Shown: positions 1 to 6,729 of the stretch, one piece after another
How the letters are laid out: every line of letters starts with the position of its first letter
Position numbering within the stretch: position 1 is the first letter of the stretch
NCBI GenBank assembly: GCA_020854015.1
Contig: JADZGG010000447.1
Location: forward strand, 1 to 7,954
Source of the DNA: Flavobacteriales bacterium
GTDB lineage: Bacteria; Bacteroidota; Bacteroidia; Flavobacteriales_F; PHOS-HE28
DNA length: 7,954 nt
Reading direction: 5' to 3'
Made by a program: the position numbers and the translations under genes
Notes under the pieces: generated by a model
Database searches by the model: none
Told to the model about the DNA's origin: nothing
Seen by the model: only the letters and a program-made list of their open reading frames with translations

Positions 1-394
1 CGGAAGTGCCAATGATCTGCGCGGCGAGGATCCCGGCATTCAGGGCACCGTTCACAGCCACTGTGGCCACAGGCACTCCGCCTGGCATTTGCACAATGCT
101 GAGCAGCGAGTCCCAGCCGTCGATACTGTTACGGCTCTTCACTGGCACGCCGATAACGGGAAGTGTCGTGTACGAGGCCACCATGCCGGGTAGATGAGCT
201 GCTCCACCCGCTCCTGCGATGATCACCTTCAGCCCGCGCGCCGCGGCACCTTTCGCATAGTCGGCCATGCGGTCCGGAGTGCGGTGTGCGCTCACGACCG
301 TCAGTTCGTAGGCCACACCCAATTCCTTCAGAATGTCCACCGCCTCGCGCATCACTTCCAGATCGCTGCGGCTGCCCATGATGATGCCTACCAT
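1..394 (-). CDS. purE: PurE, N5-carboxyaminoimidazole ribonucleotide mutase (partial, C-terminus cut by window edge)
   Basis: PurE catalyses rearrangement of N5-CAIR to CAIR in de novo purine synthesis, using the product of PurK encoded just upstream. The visible 131 residues start with VGIIMGSRSDLEVM (residues 2-15), the nucleotide-binding loop of class I PurE. They continue with SAHRTPDRM (35-43), where His37 aligns with catalytic His45 of the E. coli enzyme, then IAGAGGAAHLPGM (59-71), SIVQMPGGVPVATVAVN (99-115) and NAGILAAQIIGTS at the edge. Bacterial PurE is usually about 160-170 residues, so roughly 30-40 residues lie beyond base 1. The ATG at 394 places the GIIMGS strand directly after the start, as in the family; no good Shine-Dalgarno sequence is visible. 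It follows the purK stop by 16 bases, so the two genes are almost certainly co-transcribed. No frameshift or missing active-site residue is seen. Confidence 0.95.
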   Translation of the reverse strand, partial: MVGIIMGSRSDLEVMREAVDILKELGVAYELTVVSAHRTPDRMADYAKGAAARGLKVIIAGAGGAAHLPGMVASYTTLPVIGVPVKSRNSIDGWDSLLSIVQMPGGVPVATVAVNGALNAGILAAQIIGTS

Positions 395-410
395 GTTCGG
401 TATGTGTTGG

Positions 411-1604
411 TCAAGCTTTGAACGGTTCAAATCTGGTGAGCGGCACCACGCGCCCATGCACTTTGGTCACAGCGATCGCTTGATCCAGCGCGTGCTGATC
501 CTTGGCGAGCACGGTCACATGGCCCATCTTCCGACCCGTGCGCGTTTCTGATTTTCCGTAGAGATGGATGAAGGTGTCGGGCAGGTGAAGAATGTCATCG
601 GCGCCGTTCAGCATTGGAGCACCGGTGCCATCAGCTCCGACAAGATTGATCATGGCGGCGAGGCCACGCAGGGAGGTGTCGCCGAGCGGCCATCCCATGT
701 AAACGCGCAGCAGTTGATCGAATTGGCTGCTCGCACAGGCCTCGATCGTATGGTGCCCGCTGTTGTGCGCGCGGGGAGCACATTCGTTCACCAGCAGTTC
801 GCCCTTCGGGGTCAGGAAGAGTTCCACGGCCAGTACTCCGGGAGAACCCAATGCCGTGGAGACCTTCAGGGCCAGTGACTTAGCTTCCAGAGCCGTCTTT
901 GCAGGGATGCGCGCTGGTGCTTGGAGGTGGTCCACCAGATTGAGCTTCGGATCGAAGACCATTTCCACCGGATCATAGGCCACCGCAGTGCCATTGAGCG
1001 CACGCACAACGATCACGGCGAGTTCCAACGCGATATCCGTGCGCTGCTCGAGCACATAAGGTCCATCGAAAGCCCGCTCAATATCGAGGGTCTTGTTCAG
1101 CGCCATCACTCCCTTTCCGTCGTATCCCCCCGTACGTGCTTTGAGAAAGGCGGGAAAACGACCGGCCAACGCGGCGAGTTCCGAACGGTCATTGACCAGC
1201 TGATAAGGCGCTGTCGGGATATTGTTCGCTCGATAGAACTCCTTCTGGAGACCCTTGTCCTGGATGATGCGCAATGCTCTTGGGTCGGGTACCACAAGTT
1301 TGCCTAACCGTTGCAATTCCTCGAGCGCATCCACATTGACGTGCTCGATCTCGATGCCGATCACATCCGCATGCTCGGCGAACCGCATAACGGTCGTATG
1401 GTCATCGAAACGGCCTTGCACGAAGCGATGGGCCAAGTTGGCGCAGGGTGCTTGTGGGTCGGGATCCAGCACATGCACCTCCACATCATACCGCAAGGAG
1501 TTCTCAATGAACATTCGGCCCAATTGGCCGCCTCCGAGTATGGCGATGATCGGCTTGTGCACGAAGCGCGTCTTTGATCCTTTGCGCGGCGAAGATACCG
1601 GCAT
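411..1604 (-). CDS. purK: PurK, 5-(carboxyamino)imidazole ribonucleotide synthase
   Basis: PurK is an ATP-grasp enzyme that joins AIR and bicarbonate, with ATP hydrolysis, to make N5-CAIR, the substrate of the PurE encoded 16 bases downstream. The 397-residue product has the N-terminal loop ILGGGQLGRM (residues 22-31), the ATP-grasp glycine loop GGYDGKG (159-165), a nucleotide-contacting stretch VLEQRTDIALELAVIVVR (184-201), the metal/phosphate segment NECAPRAHNSGHHT (273-286) followed by SQFDQLLR, and the C-terminal GRKMGHVTV (357-365). The EMVFDPKLNLVDHL stretch near residue 214 recalls PurK of Bacteroidota. Length is slightly above the usual 350-390. The start is uncertain: ATG at 1604 adds 14 poorly conserved residues before the first strand, while an in-frame GTG at 1562 would begin VHKPIIAILGGG, which matches typical PurK N-termini better. 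Neither has a strong Shine-Dalgarno sequence. The gene follows the beta-barrel gene by 24 bases. Confidence 0.97.
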   Translation of the reverse strand: MPVSSPRKGSKTRFVHKPIIAILGGGQLGRMFIENSLRYDVEVHVLDPDPQAPCANLAHRFVQGRFDDHTTVMRFAEHADVIGIEIEHVNVDALEELQRLGKLVVPDPRALRIIQDKGLQKEFYRANNIPTAPYQLVNDRSELAALAGRFPAFLKARTGGYDGKGVMALNKTLDIERAFDGPYVLEQRTDIALELAVIVVRALNGTAVAYDPVEMVFDPKLNLVDHLQAPARIPAKTALEAKSLALKVSTALGSPGVLAVELFLTPKGELLVNECAPRAHNSGHHTIEACASSQFDQLLRVYMGWPLGDTSLRGLAAMINLVGADGTGAPMLNGADDILHLPDTFIHLYGKSETRTGRKMGHVTVLAKDQHALDQAIAVTKVHGRVVPLTRFEPFKA

Positions 1605-1628
1605 GGATCGAGCGGAGGCTGAAGACGG

Positions 1629-2240
1629 TCAACGACGCTTGCGCGTGTGCTTTTTGAACCGCATCATACGGTAGCCAGCGGTTAGCTGTAGTGTGCGGTT
1701 GGTCGGAAAGAGCACATCGTCGTCCACCAACATGGGTGTGAGTCCTGAGCAGTAACGAAGGGTGAGGTCCATGCCGCTCGCGAAGTCCATTCCGGCGCCG
1801 AGGTTCAACCCGATGTCCATGCGCTGGTAGCGGTTCGTCACATCCTCATGGTCAGCGTTTGCGGCAAGCAGCCTGCCGGCTTGTATCCCGGCCTGAACAT
1901 TCACCACGTTGGTGACGAAGATCTTCATATTGATCGGCAATTGAACATAGTAGAGGCGCAGGGTATGGCGGGTGCCTTCGTCCGGCTTGATGGACGAACC
2001 TTGAGCGGAAATGAGCAGTTCGGGCTGTAGCTCGAGCCTTGCTCCGACCCAGATGGGAGCGTAAGCCCCGAACACCGCACCAGGCACCGGGTCATAGCTG
2101 AGGATCGCTGTCCGCGTCGTGGCCATCTGAAGCCCACCCTTCAGACCGATCCCGCTTCGGCTTGCCCGCTGACCGAAGGCGGGAAGGGACAGCACGATCA
2201 GGGTCCAGAAGAGCGGGCGGAGTGTGTTTGCACTGTGCAT
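1629..2240 (-). CDS. Outer-membrane beta-barrel protein, PorT-like family
   Basis: This is a predicted small outer-membrane barrel of 203 residues. The N-terminus is a signal peptide: a short polar start, the hydrophobic core LFWTLIVLSLPAF, and likely cleavage after AFG at residue 23, leaving Gln24. The mature part reads like the outer membrane beta-barrel domain common in Bacteroidota (PF13568-type): GIGLKGGLQMA (31-41), GAVFGAYAPIWVGARLELQP followed by ELLIS, then YYVQLPINMKIF, VQAGIQAGRLLAA and a final strand LQLTAGYRMMRF. These alternate polar and hydrophobic residues as transmembrane beta-strands do. The protein ends in the strongly basic tail KKHTRKRR after the last strand, which is unusual for a barrel. 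The role is unknown: related proteins include the T9SS component PorT, but also many uncharacterised barrels, so a link to the secreted proteins upstream is only suggested. ATG at 2240 gives a complete signal peptide. It is 24 bases ahead of purK. Confidence 0.78.
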   Translation of the reverse strand: MHSANTLRPLFWTLIVLSLPAFGQRASRSGIGLKGGLQMATTRTAILSYDPVPGAVFGAYAPIWVGARLELQPELLISAQGSSIKPDEGTRHTLRLYYVQLPINMKIFVTNVVNVQAGIQAGRLLAANADHEDVTNRYQRMDIGLNLGAGMDFASGMDLTLRYCSGLTPMLVDDDVLFPTNRTLQLTAGYRMMRFKKHTRKRR

Positions 2241-2363
2241 GGACGTGGGGGTATGCCCATGTGTGTACGGGAGTCACATCCACCACGTTCCCCTCCGAAA
2301 CGGATGATTCGACCTTTGAACACCAGCTTTCGCTGAGCGTGTTCCAACGCCCGACGAACAGCC
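2241..2363. other. Longest intergenic gap; probable start region for the barrel-purK-purE unit
   Basis: This 123-base stretch separates the protease stop from the barrel ATG and is the longest non-coding gap in the window. A promoter for the downstream three-gene unit would be expected here, but I found no good match to the Bacteroidota-type TTG / TAnnTTTG pair and no hairpin with a following T-run that would end the protease transcript. A purine-rich GGAGGGGA lies on the minus strand about 50 bases before the barrel start, too far to serve as its ribosome binding site. That it holds regulation is inferred from its length and position only. Confidence 0.3.
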
Positions 2364-4481
2364 TTATTCTGTGATCACGAAACGACCGGTCAGGTGCTCT
2401 GAACCTGTCGTCCATACCAACTGTAGAACGCCTGCGGCAAAAGGCTCAATGTTCAACAGAACCACTTCGGAGCGGGTCGTTAGGTTGACCAATTGTCGGC
2501 CGGATGCGTCGAGCACCAGTAGGACGCCAACATCATTGCTCGGCAGGTTGACCTTGACCCGGTCGGCTTGCAACGCGATGCTGAGGCCGTTGGATGTGTT
2601 GGTGCTTTCGATGCCTGTGCTGACCTCGATATTGACACTGTAATCCTCGGTCTCGCCATAGCCGTAAGCGAAGCAGGGGTCGGTAGGTGTGGGCTCACCG
2701 GTGTTGTGGTACACACCTCGCACACGCATGCGCGTGGAACCCAAGGTGGCTGTTCCTGGTACTGTGAAGGTGAGGGTCTGCGTCTGTCCGATCTGGGTGG
2801 AAGTGAACTCGCCCAGCTTCTCCGAGGCCTCGTAAGTATCGTCCTGGTCGTAATCGATCCAAGCAGCGTAGTGGTCAGGCTGGTAGTCACCGCCTGTGAT
2901 CGCAATGGTGTAGGACTGGCTACGTGTCAGGTCAGTGCTCTCCGAGGAGTAGTCGTTGTAGCTGGGACCGGCAGTGCCACCGGAGTTCGTATTCGCTATC
3001 GTTCCAAGCACCACACCATCGATGAAGTCCCCATCGGTAGTGCCATTGGCACTGGTCGGGATGCAGGCAGTGCTTCCGGTATTGGTCACCGTGATCCCAT
3101 AATCCTCCGTCTCGCCATACTGGTACGCAAAGCAAGGATCGGTAGGGGTAGGCTCGCCGGTGCCGTGGTAGACACCGCGAACGCGCAGGGATGTGGTGCC
3201 GAGCGTTGTGCCCATGGGCACGGTGAAGGTCAAGGTCTGGGTCTGGAACGTGGCCGTGGAGGTGAATTCCCCCAATTTTTCCGAGGCTTCGTAGGTGTCG
3301 TCCTGGTCATAGTCGATCCAAGCGGCGTAGTGATCCGGTTGATAATTGCCGCCGGTGATGCTGATGGTGTAGGCCGTGCCGCGTTGCACTGTCGTGGACT
3401 CGGAGCTGCTGTAGTTCGTGTAGCTGGCGCCACCTGTCGAGCCGGACGCGGTATTGTTGATCGATCCCAACACGACACCGTCGATGAAGTCGCCATCGCC
3501 CGTCCCTGTGAGGCTTGAAGGGATGCACGGACCGGTAGTGGTCGTGTTGCAACCATTGCTGGAGAGCAGGCTTGAGCGAACGCCGGTGAGCACGTTGGTC
3601 ATCTGCGCACCTTGCTGATCGGTGAACATGCAGCTACAGTTGCTGTAGTCCATGAAGTTCTCGTACTGGGTCAGTACGCCGCAACTGGTCTGGTTGGTGG
3701 GCGAACAGGAAAAGGTCGGCCCTTCGGTATCCGGTGTGTCGGTGAAGCCGTCATCATCAACACAGCCGCCATTGGTTCCCCAAGGGTGCTCCAGGCCGAG
3801 GTAATGACCTGCCTCGTGCGTGGCCGTGCGGGCACCGGCATCCAGACCATAGTTGTAGTCGATGACGATGCCGTCAATGTTGCTGCCGACCATGCCACCG
3901 ACCGGCAGGTACGCGTAGCCAGTGGTGATCAAGCCACCGCCCAGACCGCTGGCAATGTCGCAGATCCAGATGTTCAAGTAGCGGTCCGGGTCCCAAGGGG
4001 CGATGCCTGACGGGGCTGACTTCATGTCGTTGGTCTCTAGGTCCGGATCGAACCAGGTGTCCGAGGTCTGTGTGCGCGTGATGCCGGTTGTGGCGTTGCC
4101 GTTGGGGTCGAACTGGGCCAGGCAGAAAGTGATATTAGGCACACCCTGGGCTCCTGTAAAGGTCGCGCGCACGTTCCCGAAGTCCGAGTTCAGGCCTTGA
4201 TAGTCCTCGTTCATGGTCGCGATCATGTCGGTGATCGTCGCATTCGAAACGTTCTCGGCGGAGATGTTCCAGACCACGTGCACGGCAACTGGAACGGTGA
4301 GCGAACCGCCCGCCTTCAGGTTACCAGCAGGAAGCTTGTCCAACGCGCGCCCAATGTCGGTGGAGAGCCCTTGGTCATTCAGGAACCGCTGGGTAAGCGT
4401 ATGCGCTGTGCATCGGTCCTGTGCGGAAACGGAGGTGCTGAAGAGGGGCAGCAAAAGCAAGAAGGGAAGGGTGCGAAGCAT
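2364..4481 (-). CDS. Secreted M43-family (pappalysin-like) zinc metalloprotease with two GEVED modules and a T9SS sorting domain
   Basis: This 705-residue product is predicted to be exported and to cut proteins outside the cell. Residues 1-20 form a signal peptide (MLRTLPFLLLLPLF core, cleavage after VSA). The catalytic domain spans about 60-310: VPVAVHVVWN, ITFCLAQFDPNGNATTGITR and YLNIWICDI are typical of M43 peptidases. The zinc site HEAGHYLGLEH (222-232) supplies His222, His226 and His232 with catalytic Glu223, and NFMDYS (275-280) is the Met-turn. Two GEVED modules follow (319-472 and 473-620), each starting CIP and ending GETEDY. Residues 627-705 resemble a type A T9SS C-terminal domain (VLLVLDASGRQLV, then GRFVITE). 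T9SS would remove this tail and attach or release the protein at the surface. I chose ATG at 4481: the reading frame extends to a TTG at 4502, which only adds seven residues before a normal signal peptide. All expected catalytic residues are present. The substrate is unknown. Confidence 0.93.
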   Translation of the reverse strand: MLRTLPFLLLLPLFSTSVSAQDRCTAHTLTQRFLNDQGLSTDIGRALDKLPAGNLKAGGSLTVPVAVHVVWNISAENVSNATITDMIATMNEDYQGLNSDFGNVRATFTGAQGVPNITFCLAQFDPNGNATTGITRTQTSDTWFDPDLETNDMKSAPSGIAPWDPDRYLNIWICDIASGLGGGLITTGYAYLPVGGMVGSNIDGIVIDYNYGLDAGARTATHEAGHYLGLEHPWGTNGGCVDDDGFTDTPDTEGPTFSCSPTNQTSCGVLTQYENFMDYSNCSCMFTDQQGAQMTNVLTGVRSSLLSSNGCNTTTTGPCIPSSLTGTGDGDFIDGVVLGSINNTASGSTGGASYTNYSSSESTTVQRGTAYTISITGGNYQPDHYAAWIDYDQDDTYEASEKLGEFTSTATFQTQTLTFTVPMGTTLGTTSLRVRGVYHGTGEPTPTDPCFAYQYGETEDYGITVTNTGSTACIPTSANGTTDGDFIDGVVLGTIANTNSGGTAGPSYNDYSSESTDLTRSQSYTIAITGGDYQPDHYAAWIDYDQDDTYEASEKLGEFTSTQIGQTQTLTFTVPGTATLGSTRMRVRGVYHNTGEPTPTDPCFAYGYGETEDYSVNIEVSTGIESTNTSNGLSIALQADRVKVNLPSNDVGVLLVLDASGRQLVNLTTRSEVVLLNIEPFAAGVLQLVWTTGSEHLTGRFVITE
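2622..3527 (-). repeat. Tandem duplication of a GEVED module inside the protease gene
   Basis: Two direct copies of about 460 bases lie head to tail: copy 1 at 3527-3066 and copy 2 at 3065-2622 in coding direction. Most of the copies are offset by 459 bases (153 codons), with one codon of length difference in the serine-rich stretch. Both encode a run of 29 identical residues beginning QPDHYAAWIDYDQDDTYEAS, and both end with TGEPTPTDPCFAY, one variable residue, then YGETEDY. In the compared stretch 2821-2893 against 3280-3352, about 12 of 73 bases differ, nearly all at third codon positions. The duplication is therefore not fresh, and the protein sequence has been kept while silent sites drifted. 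Confidence 0.92.
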
Positions 4482-4564
4482 GGTATACGGTTGAGCGGAC
4501 AAGGACGCGAAGTTCCGCTGCCGACCGATGCATAGGGCCTCGGATCGCCGTCAGTTTTCCACGA

Positions 4565-6694
4565 TCAGGGCCAGTAGACAACGGTCGAGTTCCGCGTTGC
4601 GGTTGCTGGCAAAGAGACCACATAGGTCCCTGATGCCCAGTTGGTGGCGGGGATCATCGTCGTGGGGCCGGTGACGTGGCCTTCGAAAACGTGTTGGCCA
4701 AGCATGTTCACGACGCGCAGGTGTTGTCCTTCGCCGTTCTTCGAGGTGGTCACGACCACGGATCCGAGGTCAGGTCGGGCTTGCACGCTGAAGCCCCCAA
4801 CGATCACGATCGGAACGCCTGTCGGGTTGTCCAATTGGACCGTGTAGTCCTCCGTTTCGCCAAGACCGTCCGGCACAAGATCAGCGCAGCCATCAGCGAT
4901 CGTATCGCTGGCCGAGCAACGCACCCGTAGCAAGGTGGCTCCAGAAAGAGAGGTGAACGGTACGGTGAACGTGATGGTCGCCTGGTCTCCGGGTTGGGAG
5001 GTGACGGCATGGCCGATATGTTCACCAGGACCGCCGAGATCCCCGTTCATGTCGAGGTCGATGAAAGCATCGAAGTGATGAACGCTGTTCGCTCCGGCCG
5101 TCAGCACCAGGTCATAGCTCGTTCCTGCCGTCAGCACTGAGGAGAGGCTCGTGTTGTCGTCATAGGCAAGACCGCGAAGTCCGCCTGTTCCCGAAGTACT
5201 GATGCTGCCCAACTGCACACCATCAATGAAGTGCCCATCCTGAGTCCAGCGACTGACATAGGGGATGCATGGGCCCATGGCATCTTCCACGACCACCACA
5301 TGATCCTCGATCTCACCGGTCAGGCTGCTTTCACAACTGCCCGGGGCTAGAGTATTCCCATCGGAACAACGCAGTCGCAGGTGCGTCATGCCTGGAGCCA
5401 TGGTGGGAGGAAGCGTGAAGTTCAGGTTCATCGATTCACCGATGCTGGAGCTCAATACGGTGGACAAGGCTTCGCCCGCATCGTTGAAGTCTCCGTCATA
5501 GTTCGCATCCACCCATAACTGATAGCGGGTCGGGAAATGAGTCCCGGACAGGACGTTCATCGTATAAGAAGCGCCTCGGACCAGTCGCTGGGCAAGCGTA
5601 TCGATCACACTGTGGAAGGGCCAACGGCCTGGTGCTTGGAATGTGTCCCCGAGCAGCACTGTCCGTACGATCTCGTCTCCACCCGATGTGGTGCCGGCTA
5701 CCGGATAGCAGAGGAAGCCCGGATAGCGGACACCGATCGTGTAGTCTTCCGTCTCACCATACCAGCGATCCGTGCAAGCGTTGGGAGGCAGACCCGAATC
5801 CCAAGCTCGCACACGAAGTGTCCGCTGACCCATGGGGGCTTGCAAGGGAACGGTAAGCGTGAGGAGTACCGATTGGAAAGGGCTGCTCGCATACCCTTGT
5901 CCGACGAGTTCTCCCGCATCGTCCCAATCCCCATCGCCGTTCCAGTCGATCCAGGCGGCCACCAGGTCACCTGTTGCAGGCCCCGTGCTCACCGTGAGGT
6001 TGTAGGTGACACCCGGGCTCACCATCAGTCCGCGATCACGCCGATCGGAGTATGGTGCTGGGTCCACGATGTTCCCAGGAAAAGAGAAGCTGCCCATCTG
6101 AACACCGCGGATCTCATCGCCTTCGAGGTTGCCGTACGCCATCTCCGGGATGCAGTTCAGTCCGTCGTTGATGAGCACCATGTAGTCCTCGGTCTCCCCG
6201 AAAGCGTACTCCGCACATGGGTCGATCAGCGGTTCTTGGTACACACAGCGTACCCGCAGCGCAGCATATCCGCGACGTGCTGCTGGCGGAAGAGTGAACG
6301 CTATCGTACCAACGTCGCTGGGGGTCACACTTGTCCAGCTTCCAAGTAACTCGCTCGGACTGAACGTTGCGTTCTGGTCCATATCGATCCAAGCGGCATA
6401 CACTTCATTCGCCCGGGCTCCTGAGGTGATCGTCAGTTCATATGTGCCACCAGCAGAGACCTTCGCGATGCGGTCAGCGCCCGAATAGCGCAGGTCATGG
6501 TAACCCGTGCTGCCGGTCGTGCCTGTGCCGGAGTTAAAGAGGTCTTCCAATTCCACGGCTTCGATCAGGTCGCCGGCGGTGGTGCTATCCGTATAGCTCG
6601 GGATGCACAACGCAGGAAGTCCCTGTGCATGGACCATGCCCGAAAGCAGCGGGAACGAAAGAACCAGTAGAAGGTGAAGTCTGGAATGTCGCAC
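4565..6694 (-). CDS. Secreted four-module GEVED protein with a T9SS C-terminal sorting domain
   Basis: This 709-residue protein has no recognisable catalytic domain. Residues 1-24 are a signal peptide (LHLLLVLSFPLLSG core, cleavage after VHA or AQ). Four GEVED-type modules follow: about 30-177, 181-323, 329-470 and 476-621. Each starts with a cysteine plus [IY]P and ends in GETEDY, GETEDY, GEIEDH and GETEDY respectively. Each contains an acidic loop of the type WIDWNGDGDWDDAGELVG, LRVR-like strands, and a cysteine before the GETEDY end. Residues 634-709 look like a type A T9SS sorting domain (LRVVNMLGQHVFEG, then WASGTYVVSL). GEVED modules occur in secreted Bacteroidota proteins with poorly known function; adhesion or ligand binding at the surface is an inference. 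The start is GTG at 6694: an in-frame TAG at 6704-6706 excludes a longer protein, and a later Met would lose the signal peptide. It lies 35 bases after the methyltransferase stop and 83 bases before the protease ATG. Confidence 0.88.
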   Translation of the reverse strand: MRHSRLHLLLVLSFPLLSGMVHAQGLPALCIPSYTDSTTAGDLIEAVELEDLFNSGTGTTGSTGYHDLRYSGADRIAKVSAGGTYELTITSGARANEVYAAWIDMDQNATFSPSELLGSWTSVTPSDVGTIAFTLPPAARRGYAALRVRCVYQEPLIDPCAEYAFGETEDYMVLINDGLNCIPEMAYGNLEGDEIRGVQMGSFSFPGNIVDPAPYSDRRDRGLMVSPGVTYNLTVSTGPATGDLVAAWIDWNGDGDWDDAGELVGQGYASSPFQSVLLTLTVPLQAPMGQRTLRVRAWDSGLPPNACTDRWYGETEDYTIGVRYPGFLCYPVAGTTSGGDEIVRTVLLGDTFQAPGRWPFHSVIDTLAQRLVRGASYTMNVLSGTHFPTRYQLWVDANYDGDFNDAGEALSTVLSSSIGESMNLNFTLPPTMAPGMTHLRLRCSDGNTLAPGSCESSLTGEIEDHVVVVEDAMGPCIPYVSRWTQDGHFIDGVQLGSISTSGTGGLRGLAYDDNTSLSSVLTAGTSYDLVLTAGANSVHHFDAFIDLDMNGDLGGPGEHIGHAVTSQPGDQATITFTVPFTSLSGATLLRVRCSASDTIADGCADLVPDGLGETEDYTVQLDNPTGVPIVIVGGFSVQARPDLGSVVVTTSKNGEGQHLRVVNMLGQHVFEGHVTGPTTMIPATNWASGTYVVSLPATATRNSTVVYWP
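4832..6607 (-). repeat. Four diverged GEVED modules within one gene
   Basis: In coding order the modules occupy about 6607-6164, 6154-5726, 5710-5285 and 5269-4832. They share a layout (CIP or CYP start, D-x-[DNA]-x-[DN] acidic loop in the middle, a T-x-P strand end, LR[VL]R strand, Cys, GETEDY-like end) but are clearly diverged in sequence, unlike the pair in the neighbouring protease. Linkers between modules are only about 3-5 residues, suggesting a compact rod-like chain. Boundaries are my estimates from the repeating motifs and may be off by several residues. Confidence 0.88.
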
Positions 6695-6729
6695 AGCGCA
6701 AAGCTACTGAGATGGCCTTTCGACGAGTC

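Noticed and set aside
1590..1597. TATCTTCG on the minus strand near the purK start, resembling a Bacteroidota -7 element
   Set aside because: There is one mismatch to TAnnTTTG and no TTG at the proper distance upstream; it also lies inside the purK frame if the ATG start is used.
411..1604. Several plus-strand open frames of 60-140 codons opposite purK
   Set aside because: They are shadows of purK, which carries all ATP-grasp motifs; none has a plausible product.
2568..3518. Long open frame on the plus strand (316 codons) opposite the protease GEVED modules
   Set aside because: It is antisense to a strongly supported gene; its product is Val/Ala/Gly/Arg-rich low-complexity sequence without motifs or a matching start signal. 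It mirrors the codon bias and tandem repeat of the real gene.
4482..4502. TTG at 4502 as the protease start
   Set aside because: It would only add seven residues ahead of a normal signal peptide that begins with ATG at 4481, and TTG is a rare start.
4522..4547. Imperfect inverted repeat (CGACCGA ... TCGGATCG) between the two secreted-protein genes, considered as a terminator
   Set aside because: The stem is about 7 pairs with a bulge and no T-run follows in the transcribed (minus) direction, so it is too weak to call.
5537..6349. Open frame on the plus strand (270 codons) opposite the four-module GEVED gene
   Set aside because: It has no recognisable domain, and composition is as expected from the complement of a G+C-rich coding strand; the minus-strand gene explains the region fully.
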